From positions 15,354,751 to 15,418,750 of the forward strand of contig NC_031770.1 of NCBI RefSeq assembly GCF_001522545.3: DNA of 64,000 nt. Direction: 5' to 3'. Source of the stretch: Parus major (taxonomy: Eukaryota; Chordata; Aves; Passeriformes; Paridae). A program made the position numbers and the translations under genes. Positions 28,223-40,454 of the stretch are shown here, piece by piece. The first letter of the stretch is position 1, and each line of letters begins with the position of its first letter. The notes beneath the pieces are model-generated. The model had not been told where the DNA came from, searched no databases, and saw only the letters and a program-made list of their open reading frames with translations.

Positions 28223-28314
28223 GCTTTTTCTGTTTTTTTCTTGTTTGTTTGGGGTTTTTGGGCTTTTTTAATTTTTGTTTTAATTTTTTGTTTTGGGATT
28301 TTTTTCTTCTTTTC
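28223..28314 (+). repeat. T-rich low-complexity tract with G interruptions
   Basis: About 90 bases consist almost entirely of T with short G runs (TTTTTG, GGGGTTTTTGGG). A plus-strand open frame across it (28213-28533) is rich in Phe, Leu and Gly only because of this composition, and a minus-strand frame is rich in Lys. Neither should be read as a protein. A similar tract occurs in LCLAT1 intron 1. Confidence 0.8.
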
Positions 28315-30083
28315 TGCCTTTATCTTGGACTTCCCCTGCAGAGGTTTGCAATAACAAATAGAAAAAGTCAGGTTGAACATTTCCTTCAGGGCCTTACTGT
28401 TCAAGGATCCCTTAATGTGTCAGAATTGATCCTACTTAGTGCATGCATATGTGCAGACGTGATTATTTCGTTCCTGCTTTTGGCAGAAAAGAGAAAGCTC
28501 TGTACTCCAGGATATAAATACGTATTTGTTTGAATTCAAATTTCATTGTGTCAAAATCTCTCCGATACAACTATCAAACAGTTGTATTTAGTGTTGCTTG
28601 TTTTACTATGCTGCAGAAGTACAGTTAAATACAGCTTCCTATATCCTTCTTGCACTAAAAATTTGCATGGCCTCTTGTCTCAGCCTTTCTCCAAATACCA
28701 TACAGTTTAGGAAGTTGTTAGAAGTACCTCAGAGTAGAGCTGCTTTCTTGTTACTTGTCAACATGAAGTAGCAGAAGCAAATTTCATCTGCCAGCAGCCC
28801 TAGCATTGCCGTTTCTTGACTGTCAGGTACTTTGCTGTGCAAACATCATTGCTATGGACATTGTACAAAACATACTTGAGATAAATCATGTATGTTACAA
28901 TGCACTAGGCTTAATGGATTGCTTTTCCATTGCTCATTTTAAAATTAAGTCCAGCAGCTTCCTGTTTTTCTTGTCTTGAAGTCCTATCTATCTGATCTCT
29001 TATAATTTCTAAAATAGCTTGTCAAAAGAAGGAATTCAGTAAAGTGACTAAAAAGTGACTTCTGCTTAACCTTTGATTTTTAAAAACAATTGGCTGAGTC
29101 CTAAATAGATGAAAACAGTCTATTTTTAGGCCCTAATTTAGAGAATTGATATTTCCACATTTGCTTTGTCATAGCTGGTAGTAGTTGCTAAATTGTGAAA
29201 GCTTGTAGCTATTACAAATGCTTGGAGGATTGCTGGGTATTCTGCCATAATGCACTAAGAAGCTCAGTGTACTGTACATTTCAATTTATAATAAGACAGT
29301 GTAGCTGATAGCACAGATACTGAAATATTTCAAGTCTAGACTATGCCTTAAAAAACACAGGCTATTGGCTTTTTGGTGCAACAAGTTGGAAAATAACTGA
29401 TAAGGGCAGTTGAAGTACAGCAGACTTGAAAGAGTGATGAGTTCTCCAAGCCAGGGTGGGTCAGAAGGGTTCAGCCACTGCTTGCCTGCCTTGTTGGGAT
29501 GAAAAGGGAACTGGTGTTTGAAAGGGCTGGTCAGTGTTGCCAGGTTTGAGTGGTTTGTGAGGGAGGTCACACACAGAGCCTTGTTAGATGGAGAGGATGA
29601 GTTTCTGCAATGCTGTGTTTAGCAAGAAGAAATGGGGTGGAGAAATAGAAGAGCAAAGTTTCCTGTCTTCAGAAAATGGTAACATTAGTATTTCACCACA
29701 GACAAAGATAATGGCCAAAAAGTTTAATGTAACTGTTGTTCTCTTATATAGCCTTTTTGTACCTTTGGATGATAAAAATAGCTTGCTGAAGATTTTTGAG
29801 TGGAACTACATATTGTAGTAATGGGAGGAAATTATGGTGCAGCTGATACTTTTATGGTCCCTTTAATATCCCAATTCACCTTACAAATCACTGTGTTTAT
29901 AAAGTCCTTCTCTTGCTGCTGCTGCTGGGGAAGAAGAACATTTTGGTTGTGTTTACTGTTGTCCTGTGTTGTTAGCTGTGGAAAAAAGGAGGAATATTAC
30001 CTCAGGCCGGGCTTGCAGACTCGAAGAATTACGTAATTACTTTCAGTTTGTCTCTCTAAAGTAATGCCAACCCTGTTTTTCAG

Positions 30084-30252
30084 AGCCATGGTGTCATGGA
30101 AGGGGATGTACTTTGCACTTGCACTATTCTTGGGAAGTTTCTTTGGAAGTATATTCATGCTGGGCCCTTTTCTGCCTTTGATGTTCATCTCACCAGCCTG
30201 GTACCGCTGGATCACCGACTGCATTGTGGCCACTTGGCTCACACTCCCTGTG
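30084..30252 (+). CDS. LCLAT1: LCLAT1 first coding exon (residues 1-55)
   Basis: The exon starts after the acceptor tttttcag (ends 30083) and ends before the donor gtaagt (30253), phase 0. Translation starts at the ATG at 30088, in a strong Kozak context (GCCATGG). The in-frame ATG at 30064 lies inside the intronic pyrimidine tract and is not used. The 55 residues start MVSWKG and end ATWLTLPV, matching the start of LCLAT1 as I recall it. Residues about 7-33 form a long hydrophobic segment, likely the first membrane anchor; a second hydrophobic stretch starts near 46 and continues into the next exon. LCLAT1 is an ER and mitochondria-associated-membrane acyltransferase that remodels cardiolipin and phosphatidylinositol with acyl-CoA. 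Mammals have a longer isoform with extra N-terminal residues from upstream exons; the frame is open to the acceptor here (A|GCC|ATG), so such a form is possible. Confidence 0.95.
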
Positions 30253-32474
30253 GTAAGTTGCACATAATCCAGGTCTGAGCAACAGTCTGTAATCCCACAA
30301 TTTAGTTTGCTCTCTAACACTTCAGATTTTATTTTAGGGTTTTTAAAGCTATTTATGTTTCTGTCTAAACAGGCCCTAACACACTTACTGTCTTTGGAGA
30401 CTTAGGGTAGAGCTCAGTGTTGTAAACTGTGTGCCTATTTACGGTTCCCCACTTCTTTCACAGTTGAATTTATATATCAGCTAATGCTGTGTGTTCACTT
30501 TATGCTTGAAAAGGCCTTTTTGTGACATCTTCATTCAGTGTCAGATGCAGAGAAGAGTAGGTGAAATTCTAGTAAACAGAAGGAGGTTTTTTTATACTGT
30601 AAACTTCCAAAATGAGTTGTCTTGTAAACTCTTTCTTCAGACTATGCTCCAAGTATTGTATTAGGAAAATTTTCCACTGTTTGGTACATTGTTGTCAACC
30701 TTCTCCATTCTGTTACTTTATCCTTTTTGGAATTTAGCCCTTGTAGTTGAATTAGAGATAAATGTTTTTAGGTGAAAAAGAAGAGCTTCCCCTAGAAAGG
30801 AGGTATTCCTCACTTATAGTGTATCAACTTTACAGCTATATGAGTCTGGAAATGAATAACAAAGCTCTTCCCTGAATTGTTCTAAAGGAAAGACAATGTG
30901 AATAGGACCTGTCCCTTCTGTTCTCTAAAAGTCAGGGGACTTTGTTCCTCTAGTCCATTAGATATTAATTTAACTTTTTTGAAGTAAAATGCCATATTGG
31001 TGTGCAAAAGTATGTATCTTGTGGCATAAAGGAAGTTTTATCCATATTGTATATCAAACAGTTTCTGCTTTTACTGTTTCTGCCTTGTGTGTTTTAAAGG
31101 GGCCTCAGCTGTTTCTTATTTTAAAACTTTTGTTGTTTTTATCATTACTAAATGCAGAGAAATTAGGAGGGCCAAGGTAATCACCAGTAAAGGAAATGGA
31201 TTGTTATTGCTTGTCATGATGAAATTTAACTGAGCGCTGATACTGTCACAAAATAATTATTTCTTTGTTTATCTTCAAATTTCTCTATAATTTCAAACTC
31301 CCCAAAATCAAATACCAGTCTTTTCTTCGATTAGTTGCCTGAGCTTTATAATTCTGGGTTATTACAACTGGTTTGTGATAACTTTTGCAGTCCAGAAGTT
31401 TGATTTTTAGCCCACACTAGAGCTAGACCAAAATAATTTTAATACCTTTGTGAAAAGGATTCTATCTTTTGAGAATCTTGGGAATTTTGATTCAGGAAAA
31501 GAGTCTCAGAAAGATTTTGCATCCAATCGTTTTGAGGCTCAGACCTTGTCTGCCTTAGTTTTCTATCCTTACACTCACTGCATTCTTAGTCAGGAGAAGC
31601 AGGTTCTTGGTTTGTGTCTCCACACAATAAAGTGCTCTTGTACCAGTTGGACTCCAACAGGGAAACTCTGACCCTGACCTCTGATGTAAGAAATTTTCAC
31701 CTCTCTCACTCTGCTATCACATTTTACTTCCTTTCTAGGAGAGTCAGCAGGATGTGACAGTGAGGTGGGTCTTAGCTGTTTCAGTTTAGTTTGGCTCATA
31801 CTAGGCACACACAGAATTGACAGAAATATGAACAGAAGTTGTTATACTTTCTAGACCTCTGTTTAAATCCCTAATGTTCTTTTTTGGTTGTTTGTTTCTT
31901 TGTTTTTGGGGTATTTTTGGTTTGTGGGGGTTTTTTTGTTAGTTTTTTTTGTTTGGTTTTTTGTTTGTTGTTTTTTTTGAGGAAGAATGGGGAAGAGATA
32001 GTAAGGAGGTAATTTGGAGGCCTTTTCATATTAAGGCCTGAGAAGGTCCTATGATATTTTTCTGGTTTCTTTTTCTGTGTTGACTGGGTTGGACAGCGTG
32101 CTTCCAGTCACCCTGACCTTAGGGGCAATAGATACTTGCAGCCAGTCTCTCCTTAGATTACCTAACAAGTTAAAATCCATACTGACTCACATTTCTACAT
32201 GATAGTATTCCTGGAAAACCAGGGAAAAGTAAGTTTAATGCAGTGTTGGGAATAGACTGCTTTTTAAGAAGTGCTGCTTAATTGTTGTTTCCTCTTCCAT
32301 TAAACAGCTATTACTGCAGAAAAGCTGGCTGCTTTATTAGAAAACAGAAGTTTGTTTACCAATTGTAATGTGAGTGAATAAGTGAGATTATATAATTCAA
32401 ATTAATTTTTATTGCTAATGGGGTGATGCTTTTCTTCTGGGAGTAAAGCCATAATACTGAGATACTATTTCTAG
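30253..32474 (+). other. LCLAT1 intron 1 (between coding exons)
   Basis: This 2222-bp intron has donor gtaagt and acceptor ctatttctag. It interrupts the reading frame between codons 55 and 56 (phase 0). It holds a striking T/G-rich tract at about 31877-31979, roughly 500 bp before the acceptor. Open frames inside it (for example 31450-31671) are chance. Confidence 0.9.
31877..31979 (+). repeat. T/G-rich low-complexity tract in LCLAT1 intron 1
   Basis: About 100 bases are almost entirely T and G, with blocks such as TTTGTGGGGGTTTTTTTG, and almost no A or C. In the transcript it would be a U/G-rich stretch about 500 nt upstream of the next acceptor. It could be a decayed homopolymer or simple repeat. 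Binding of GU-rich RNA-binding proteins is possible but untested. Confidence 0.8.
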
Positions 32475-32673
32475 GCCTTGCTGGAAATGGTGTGTGGTGC
32501 CAAGGTGGTTGTCACTGGAGATGGATTCATTCCTGGAGAAAGGAGTGTCATTATCATGAACCATCGCACACGAATGGACTGGATGTTCCTGTGGAACTGC
32601 CTGCTGCGATACAGCTACCTCAGACTTGAAAAAATCTGTCTCAAATCCAGTCTCAAAAGCATTCCGGGATTTG
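32475..32673 (+). CDS. LCLAT1: LCLAT1 second coding exon (residues 56-121, first base of 122)
   Basis: The exon is 199 nt, phase 0 in and phase 1 out, bounded by ctatttctag and the donor gtatgt (32674). It starts ALLEMVCGAK and ends IPGFG. It carries acyltransferase block I of the PlsC/AGPAT family: NHRTRMDW with the catalytic His85 and Asp90 of the HX4D motif, preceded by GERSVIIM. The segment after it (FLWNCLLRYSYLRLEKICLK) is the usual LCLAT1 continuation. HX4D is known to be the charge-relay site that activates the acceptor hydroxyl in this family. All expected residues are intact, so the gene looks functional. The frame runs on to a stop at 32697-32699 within intron 2, which is read-through of the intron rather than the true end. 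Confidence 0.96.
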
Positions 32674-35600
32674 GTATGTCACTAAACCCTTTAATTTGAA
32701 AGGAAAGTATGTTTAAATTATGTCCAGCACAGTTCATAACCTGCTAAATGACATAGGCTTAAATTCTGTTTCAGTATTTAAAACTTGTGTAAAATATGTG
32801 GCATGTGGAGCAATTAGACCATAAATCTCCAGAGCACACCTTCATTACATGCCTTTTTTAAGATACTACATGTGCTGCTGTTGCTTGTAGGTAAATACAT
32901 TTCTGCTTTATGTACTGAAAGCATTTTTCAGGATGATGAAAAATGATTTTCAGTTTTTTCAAAGTCTCTTTCAGCACTGTGGTTTGGGTGCTATTTCACC
33001 CCACATTGCAAATGCTCTCATCAAGCTTCTTTCTTCATTATCCATTGTATACTATTGTGAAGACGAAAAAAAAAAAAGCTCTGTAGGCAATTGCAAAGTT
33101 AATGGTTCATTTTAATAACTAATTTTAAATTGAACTTGACTATGCAAAATATTCTGTGCAGGATATGAAATCATCAGGATTTATAGTGATGTAGGCTAGA
33201 AAGAGATTTCAGTTGCTCGTATTCAGAGAAATTGTTTCAGATAGTCCAAAAATTGTTGCACAAATGGTTTCTGAATAAAGAGGCAGACTTATCTGAAATA
33301 AAAGCATCTCTGCATTTTATTTATCTCTTAGATTTATTTGCTGTTTTATACAAAACTAGCTCGGGCAGGATATGCGTCAACTTTATGATGTCAAAAGAGT
33401 AACCTTATTTATGGTTGCCTTTTGTCAGGCCATTTATCTGAACAGATAATTTTGGCAGGATTCCATCCTGAGGAGCTCTCCTGCTGTTGCATTGGATTGC
33501 CATTCACTGTTGCATTGTGTTGCATTCAGTGCTCTTTTAAGTAACAGCAGCAACAGCGTGATGTGCTTTTTTTCCCTTACAGACACATATTAAGGTCAAT
33601 TTTACTTGGCTAAAGACAAATCTCTTTTAATGTGACAGGAAATGAGAAAATGCTTATTAGGTATCTTCATTTTATAGCAGAGATGTTTTGAAATCTTGGA
33701 ATCAGCTACATATGCAACTTTTTATAGCAGTAATGGAAGATGAAATCAGGAGTATTGTGGGGAAGAATCTTAGATTTCTGTCTTCAAAAATAACATGTGT
33801 TTTGTTATTAGAAAAAAATATTTGTATATGTCGTTGTTAGTGCTTTTAATAAAATTGGAAGGTCAGCTCCAGCAGCTTGGATGCTAAGCTATGCTTGGTA
33901 AAATTTGGTTCCTTGAAAGGGTGTTGGAGTCATTTAGTGATAGATTTTTTTAATTTTTTTTTAAATTAAGTTCTCAGTTTTCTGCATAAACTGAACGCAT
34001 CTAATGGGTTTGATCAGTGGGCTCAGGCAGAGGAATTCATGTCAGGTCAATATTAGCAGACCATGATGCCATTTTTGGCATCATTTTGATGTAGCAGCTT
34101 AAGCCACTAACAAAATTTGGGGCTCATCCTCTACTTTGTGATGGAGAGGTGGCACATGCAGACATTTCCCTTTGTTCTTTCCATTGCAGCATGACAGTTT
34201 CTGGTGGTAGAGCTGACACCTGCATCTGCAGTGTTATAAACCACTGTTTTTTTGCCAGAGCCTCAAGAATTCTCCACAGTGCATGGGCTTTGAGGACTTT
34301 GGTTGCAATTTTGTGAATTATAGCTTATTTTTCAGTAAACTGTTAATGTTGGGTTATTAGTCACAGAAGTGGAGTTTAGCTAAACTGCATCCTTCACTGA
34401 AACCATAATTCAATGTCCTAAAATTCTGAAAGATAAGCTTCTATTTTATCATGGTGTATCTAAAAAGAGGCCTTAGAAATTCATGTCTGTGTTCAGTCAG
34501 GCTGTGTTTTGGATGGCATTTTCTTGCAAAAATAAAGTATTCTGTATATCTGTGTAATTAGGGGATTGTTGGAAAGTGTGACTCTTGGATTAAATGAAGA
34601 TTGCTGGAGAAAGATGAATCTGTATGAAGTTTGTTGAGGCAGGATCACTGCAGAGAATGGTGTCTAAAGAGGACAACCCTAAATCTCATCAGTGACAGTA
34701 AAATTTTTCCCACTTATTGTTCTCGGCCATGCTGTGTTGCATGATAGACTCTTATTCAGGTTTTGGGTTTGTTGTTTGTGTCCTGTGGTTTTTAACTAAA
34801 TGTTAAAAAACTAAACTAAATGTCCTTTATGAGCTTATAAAAGCTGGAAGATTCAGTGCATTGCATCTGTAATTGATACTTTAGATGGTGATAAATTAAG
34901 ATACAATATTTTTGATAATTCAATGTGCTAAATCTTTCAGTTTTATCTTTTAATATATTTATATGGATTAGTTGTACATAGTCAGATGTACAGGATTAGG
35001 GAAGTTTGATACACTAGCTAAATACAACTTCTAAAAAAATCTTAATCTAGTGGTAATAATGCTTTGAGTTTCAGAAATACTTCAGTGCATATACATATTT
35101 CTTTCAGTGCAATTTTTTGGTGATCTTTCAAAGGCTTTTCTTTTTTTTTTAACAAGCATTAAATTTAAAATTATGTTTAAGATAAGGTTTATAATGCAGA
35201 CCTTCCATATCCGTGTTTCTAAAGCTTTGTTGTATTCAGCATAGCACTTTTGTTGTCATAAGTAATTTCCCATTTGGGTGTAAAAATAGGTCTGTGAGAG
35301 ATTATTCTCTTACCAGTGGCATATATGATAGGTGAAGGGCAAAGGTGGGAATGGAAATAGATCCAGAGTTCTTGTGAACCCCTTTGTAGGTTAAAAGTGT
35401 AAAGGTATCAGATTTAATGAGTCTGTATTACAAGTAGGCAGTTATTTTTTAGTTAATTATAATTAAAATCAGAGGATTCACTATTTCAAGGAGACACATT
35501 GAGTCATTTATCTAGTTGTGAAGTTATTAATTCTTTGCATTCCAGTGTATGAAAAAAACCTTAAAATTGATTAAAGGTGAGCTTTAAAAAAAGAAGTCCA

Positions 35601-37874
35601 AAGAAAAACAGATGGTCCTTTCTTCCTGGAACTGTAGCTTTGGCTTGATGAATTGTGTGCAGTAAAGTTTTCAGAAAGAGATATTATGTTTCAGTAATCT
35701 CAATTTCAGAAACATTCTTGCAGCACTTCAGTACATCTTGCCAAAACTGGCGTCTCGAGGGAGCACTACTCTGCTCTTGGCTGTTGCTGCAGTTTCTCAT
35801 CTGACATCATCAGAAGCTTCTGACACATTCTGCAGTATCAGTTTTCAAGGAGAATTTCTAATGGCATTGACAGTTTCCTGCATGGTCTGACATGATAGGA
35901 CTCCTCTACACTACTTGTAATAGATAGGAGCAATTAATATTCTCAACTATTCTCAATTAATTAGGAGTAGTTTGGGAAGTGATACAGATTATGGTGCAGT
36001 CATGGAACACATATGGTTCCAGTAGGTAACAAGGAACATACAAGGTAGTGTCAGATGACCAGATAATGACTAGGAGATGGTTTTAATTTTGTTCTTAATA
36101 GTTTCTTTTGTAAAAGTCGTCTTGTGATAACCGGTAAGACTTCACTGGGAATAGGTGTGTGTTTTAATGATGGACAATTTGAAGTTTGAAGGTGTTGGAT
36201 GAGCTTAGAGTAATATTTGAATTTTAATGGTTAAATGTGCATCAATATGTATGTGAAAAATAAATTGAAATTTGGGGTTAATTTGAGCATTACCAGATAA
36301 ATTTATGGAAAAGTGAGAGAGGGTAACCGGAGGGACTGATGTCAGTGCATGGCTGCTACGTGAGATAATTTTAATTCTAGTTTTGCTTAGTGCTGATGGA
36401 AATATAAATACCATCATAATTCATTATAAAAATGTAAAGTATGCAGGTGTTTTCAGTCACCATTGATGGACATATTTTGAAGGCTTCCCTGTTTTGAAAA
36501 GGCTCACTAAGGCTGCTAAAGGAGGGAATTACAGTTGAAGCAGACTGGGACAGGAACAGGTAAGGAAAGGACAAGATGACAAAGAAAAAAAGAGGAGAAT
36601 AAGCAAAGCTGACAAGGCTGGAGTTGTTAGGAGTAGAGATAACTGAGTTACTCTGTCCAGATCTTCATCTCTGGATCCAAGTTATTCTGTGGTTAACTTT
36701 GTTCTCAGAGAAGATTGTAAGATGTAGGACGCTTTTTAGGCGTTGTTTTTCACTCATCTGTTTGCACACATGTTGTAGCTCTCAAAGACTCAAGTTAAAT
36801 GCCAGGGGGAAAAAGAAGGACGTTTGCTCTATTTCAGCACTGGGCTTAGCCCCACCAATCTTCTACTACACGTCAGTTGATCCATTATAGCTGTCCAAGT
36901 GTGCGAGCCTCGCCTGCAGCAAGCTCAAAGTAATTTGAGTCATCTTGGTTTTCAATGAAGCAGGGCAAAACAACTCAAATTATCCTGTCTTTGCCACAGG
37001 CTAAGAGCATGCACACCGACAGCTATGATGGATCAGCTACCATGAAGTAAAATATTGTTGTCACTAAGCCTAGAAAATTTTAACACTTAACTGGATTGGA
37101 ATATAGCTAAAGCAGCACACTGTGGAGGATCTGGACACATTTATATTGGCATGGCAGTGTTTGGACTGCCACAGCTACTTCCATAGGTAGGGATGGAAAT
37201 GCTTCAGCATGAAGTTTCTTTGCTCAGGCAAAAGCTAATCTATAGTTGGATTTACATTAAAATTCTTATCAATGAAGTGTATTAGTTAAAAAAATTAAAA
37301 CTGTAGCCTACTGAACTTTCTAGTATAGCTCCTGTGTCAAGTATCTTGCATTAAAATAGGCTGAGAGTTTTGAGAAGCTGTGATGTTTTGTCTTCTAGCA
37401 ATTCAATTATGAGCTGCCAGACTTAATTACAATAAAGTTGTTATCCTACGTGATTTTGAAAGTAGAAGCTGCAAAGCATGCTCTCTAATGGCAAATACAA
37501 TTGTTATTCTACCAGTTAAACCTGGTGAAGACTCTCTTGAAGAAGTTTTAAGTGTGAATGAAGGATTATTACTTTGCAGCAGAAATGCAGCTTAAGTTGG
37601 CTGTAACCTTATCTGACTTTTTTTTTTTTCCTTTTGTAGGGAAGAAAAGCTTAGGGGCCTGTTTCCCAGCTTGTCTCATCCAGGAAAGGCATAATAGGTT
37701 TCTCATACCCCTGTCAGGAAAAAAAAAAAATCCCACAACCAAAGCCAACAAGCCTGTGTTCCATTAAACTTTCCTTGTCCTTTCTATATAATGACTCCAT
37801 TTGTTCTCAAGCCCTTCCCATCTCCAAAACACACATCAAAAGTGTGAGATCAGATGCTAACTTCTTTCATTCTC

Positions 37875-37990
37875 TCCATTTTACAAACAATAAGTGATGG
37901 AGGGAGAGGTTGTTTTGTCCAAGCTCACAGAACAAATAGGAGCAGAGTTAGGTTGGCATGTTTTCCCGACTTGCACTCCTTTGCTGTTAT
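37875..37990 (-). mobile_element. MIR-like tRNA-derived SINE remnant, minus strand
   Basis: The plus-strand text reads like the reverse complement of the MIR core: an 'acaaacaataag' segment, then gagaggttgttttgtccaag, ctcacagaac, and gagcagagttagg. These correspond to the familiar gaggttaagtgacttgcccaaggtcacacagc ... agagctggg layout, with many substitutions. MIR elements are ancient and survive as diverged copies in amniotes, including birds. The match is by memory of the consensus and is partial, so a related CORE-SINE or AmnSINE copy is also possible. Confidence 0.6.
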
Positions 37991-40410
37991 CAGTGGGTTA
38001 TGCAGGATCTGTGCAGCTCAGCACTTCAGGCTGGGTTCCTTTCTTGGTCCTTCATGGAGGAGATGAAGCAGCTGACAGGATGCAGGCCTTTGGAAGAGGT
38101 ATTTTGCTGTAGAATCTCTCTCCATTCCCGACTAGCGGTTCAGATGACACATCCCTGGGAGAGTCTCACACTGTTTGGTAGAGCCTGCTTGTTCTTCCTT
38201 CCAGTCTCACAACTGGAGGTTGTTTTCTTCATGTCTTTGGAGATTTAGGAGTGATGTGGGGCTTTTATCTGCATACATATTGGGCAAGACTCATCTTTTT
38301 TAATATTTAGGTTTTCACGTTCTGTTTCGCCTTTTTGAAGTATTTTTAAAATGCATCAGAAAAAGCTACTTTCCAGCCATCCCAGGGCCTTTTCTCTAGT
38401 TTGCTTTACTTTTGAGTGATGTTATGTTCTGTTATGTTATTCTGATTTTACAGTGCATCAAGTCAAATAAAATTCAAATTAAAATTTAAGATGCACTGCA
38501 ACTGAAGAGGTTTAATAGTCTGTAATAACATTTATGGCATTTTGTAAGTAGCACTAATATAATGGTAGAGTTAATCATCTAATTGTCCATATTCCATAAA
38601 AATGGCATAATTTAGGAAATGAAATAAATTTTTGAATATGAAGCGTGCAAATAACATCCTTCTGAACCGTGATTAAAGTACTGAATATTGAAAAAAGGTC
38701 TACTTTCCATGAAGATGGTTTATCTCTGGGCACTTTATATCTATGCACATGTCTTGCCACTACTGCAATGAGTTTTTCCCACATGCTTTCACATGCTCTG
38801 TGTGTGTTCCTTGGCTGAGAGATACCAGTTCTTCAATGGAGTATTCTTTCTAGAAAGTTCCACAGTTATATTTTCACAGGTGAGGCACAGGCCACTGCAT
38901 CTGAGTAGCTTGTTGACAACATTGTTCCTGGCAAGGAAATCTTGGACTGCAGACCTTGTTTGAAGAAGCTTCTAATTGTGTTCTTAGTAAACAGTAAGGT
39001 AAAGCAGGGGTTTGTACTTGCACATCCTGTATCCTTCCAAAAGAGAATGAAGCAGAGCAAAGGAAATGCAGAAAGCGTCAATATTTGGATGGGACTTAAT
39101 GAACGTTAAATTTAGAATAATTAGGTATAGAAATAAATACATGAGAGCTATGGGGAAGTCAAAAATAAAACTAATTGGAGCAAGACCAGAATATTTTTGG
39201 TTTTTTTTCATTTACCTCTAACACTGCTGCTGTTAATTGGTTTAGTAAGGAAAAAAGGCTTGGTTAGGTTCCACACACATTGAAAGAGTTGATATTCTGT
39301 AGAATCCATGGTAAACTGCATAGGGATATATATGAAATATACAATCTGAACATAAACTGGATATGACTGTAAGCATAATTTTAAAACAGATGTAGATTAA
39401 TGTTAAGAATCTGTTAAGGCAAGGCAATAGCAAAAGCATGGTGGTTTTTAAATGGACACCTCTTAGATTGAATCAAATTAACAGATAGACTGAATCAGAT
39501 GATTCACTACAAAACCAGGAGCACTACTGTAAATTTATATTTGTGAATTTTATCTCTTAGTTTATCTTGTAATTTGCTTAAAGAATTTACCCAATCAGGT
39601 AGTAATCATTCAATTCATTATTCTCCTATTAACTAAATTATTGGAAACGAACATGGTTAAAGAAAACTTGCCGGGAGCAGAAATTGTACTTTACAAAATT
39701 GTTTCAAGAAGCATTTTTTTCTTTATTTTCTTAGTTTGTGCTCTCAAATCATTATATTAAATATTAAAAAAAAAAAAGTAAATCAATTTGCTTTGGGCTT
39801 TTAGACTTAAAACTATCTAGGAAATAGAAACAACAGAAAAATGCCCAACTCTAATTGAATTTGCAGAAATGTGCATATGAGTCTATACTGATTAAAACTC
39901 AACCGTGTATATGCACAGTAACTTTATGCCCTGGCTTCCTGTGTGATTTTCTATGTGCCATAACCTTCCCAGTACCCACAGACCTGTAAAATAGGGAACA
40001 TTCAGAACTAGATACTTGTTGCCTTGTGGTAATTTTATGCAGCAAAACACTTGGAGTAACAAACTGTTAATGGCCTAATTATTTGTGTACAATGGGATCA
40101 TGAGCTTCCGAGTGATTTCCCTTATTAAGCCTGGATGTCTGGTTCCCTGATGCCTCAAAAGCCCTGATCAGGACCAGACCCCTGTTGAATACAGGCACAC
40201 TGAATAAGGATTTTATTTTTGACCAAGATAGTACTATGAAGAAAGAGTGACTAATCCAGTTGTAGAAAAAAGGATGGATTGAATATAATAGCAAACCCCA
40301 CAGTTAGGCCTTTTACCTTCCTACTTGTTTCTATAATTTTGAATCATTTATTGAACTTGCTTGCAGGGGGTTAGTATTATTAATTGTTCTTTTACAGTGC
40401 TACCGTTAAC

Positions 40411-40454
40411 ATATATATATATATATACACCATTTTCTTGAGGGGTGTGTGTGT
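40411..40454 (+). repeat. (AT)n microsatellite with adjacent GT run
   Basis: About eight AT units (40411-40427) run into ACAC, and a short GT run follows at 40445-40454. It is a likely length-polymorphic locus. Confidence 0.8.

Larger units (their letters stand above)
7349..30083. other. Non-coding stretch or 5' UTR intron before the first LCLAT1 coding exon
   Basis: This is about 22.7 kb without a supportable gene. It ends at a clear splice acceptor (tttttcag at 30076-30083), so its 3' part is certainly intron of LCLAT1; the donor exon is not identifiable. No CpG-dense promoter was seen, so the promoter may lie upstream of the window. Local features are a G-run at 7625-7638, a purine-rich run near 12917-12951, a short CAAA repeat near 17245-17263 and a T-rich tract at 28223-28314. 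The longest open frame (minus strand, 13040-13702) is treated as a finding, not a gene. Confidence 0.6.

Noticed and set aside
28051..28533. Phe/Leu-rich plus-strand frame and Lys-rich minus-strand frame
   Set aside because: The composition is entirely explained by the T-rich tract. There is no membrane-protein family match.
30064..30087. In-frame ATG upstream of the LCLAT1 start, giving a protein beginning MPTLFFRAM
   Set aside because: It lies in the intron, within and before the pyrimidine tract of the acceptor that ends at 30083, so it is removed by splicing. The ATG at 30088 matches the family start and has the better Kozak context.
32478..32699. Stand-alone 73-codon gene reading through the second LCLAT1 exon
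   Set aside because: The last residues are intron read-through past the donor at 32674. The exon joins in phase to 45060.
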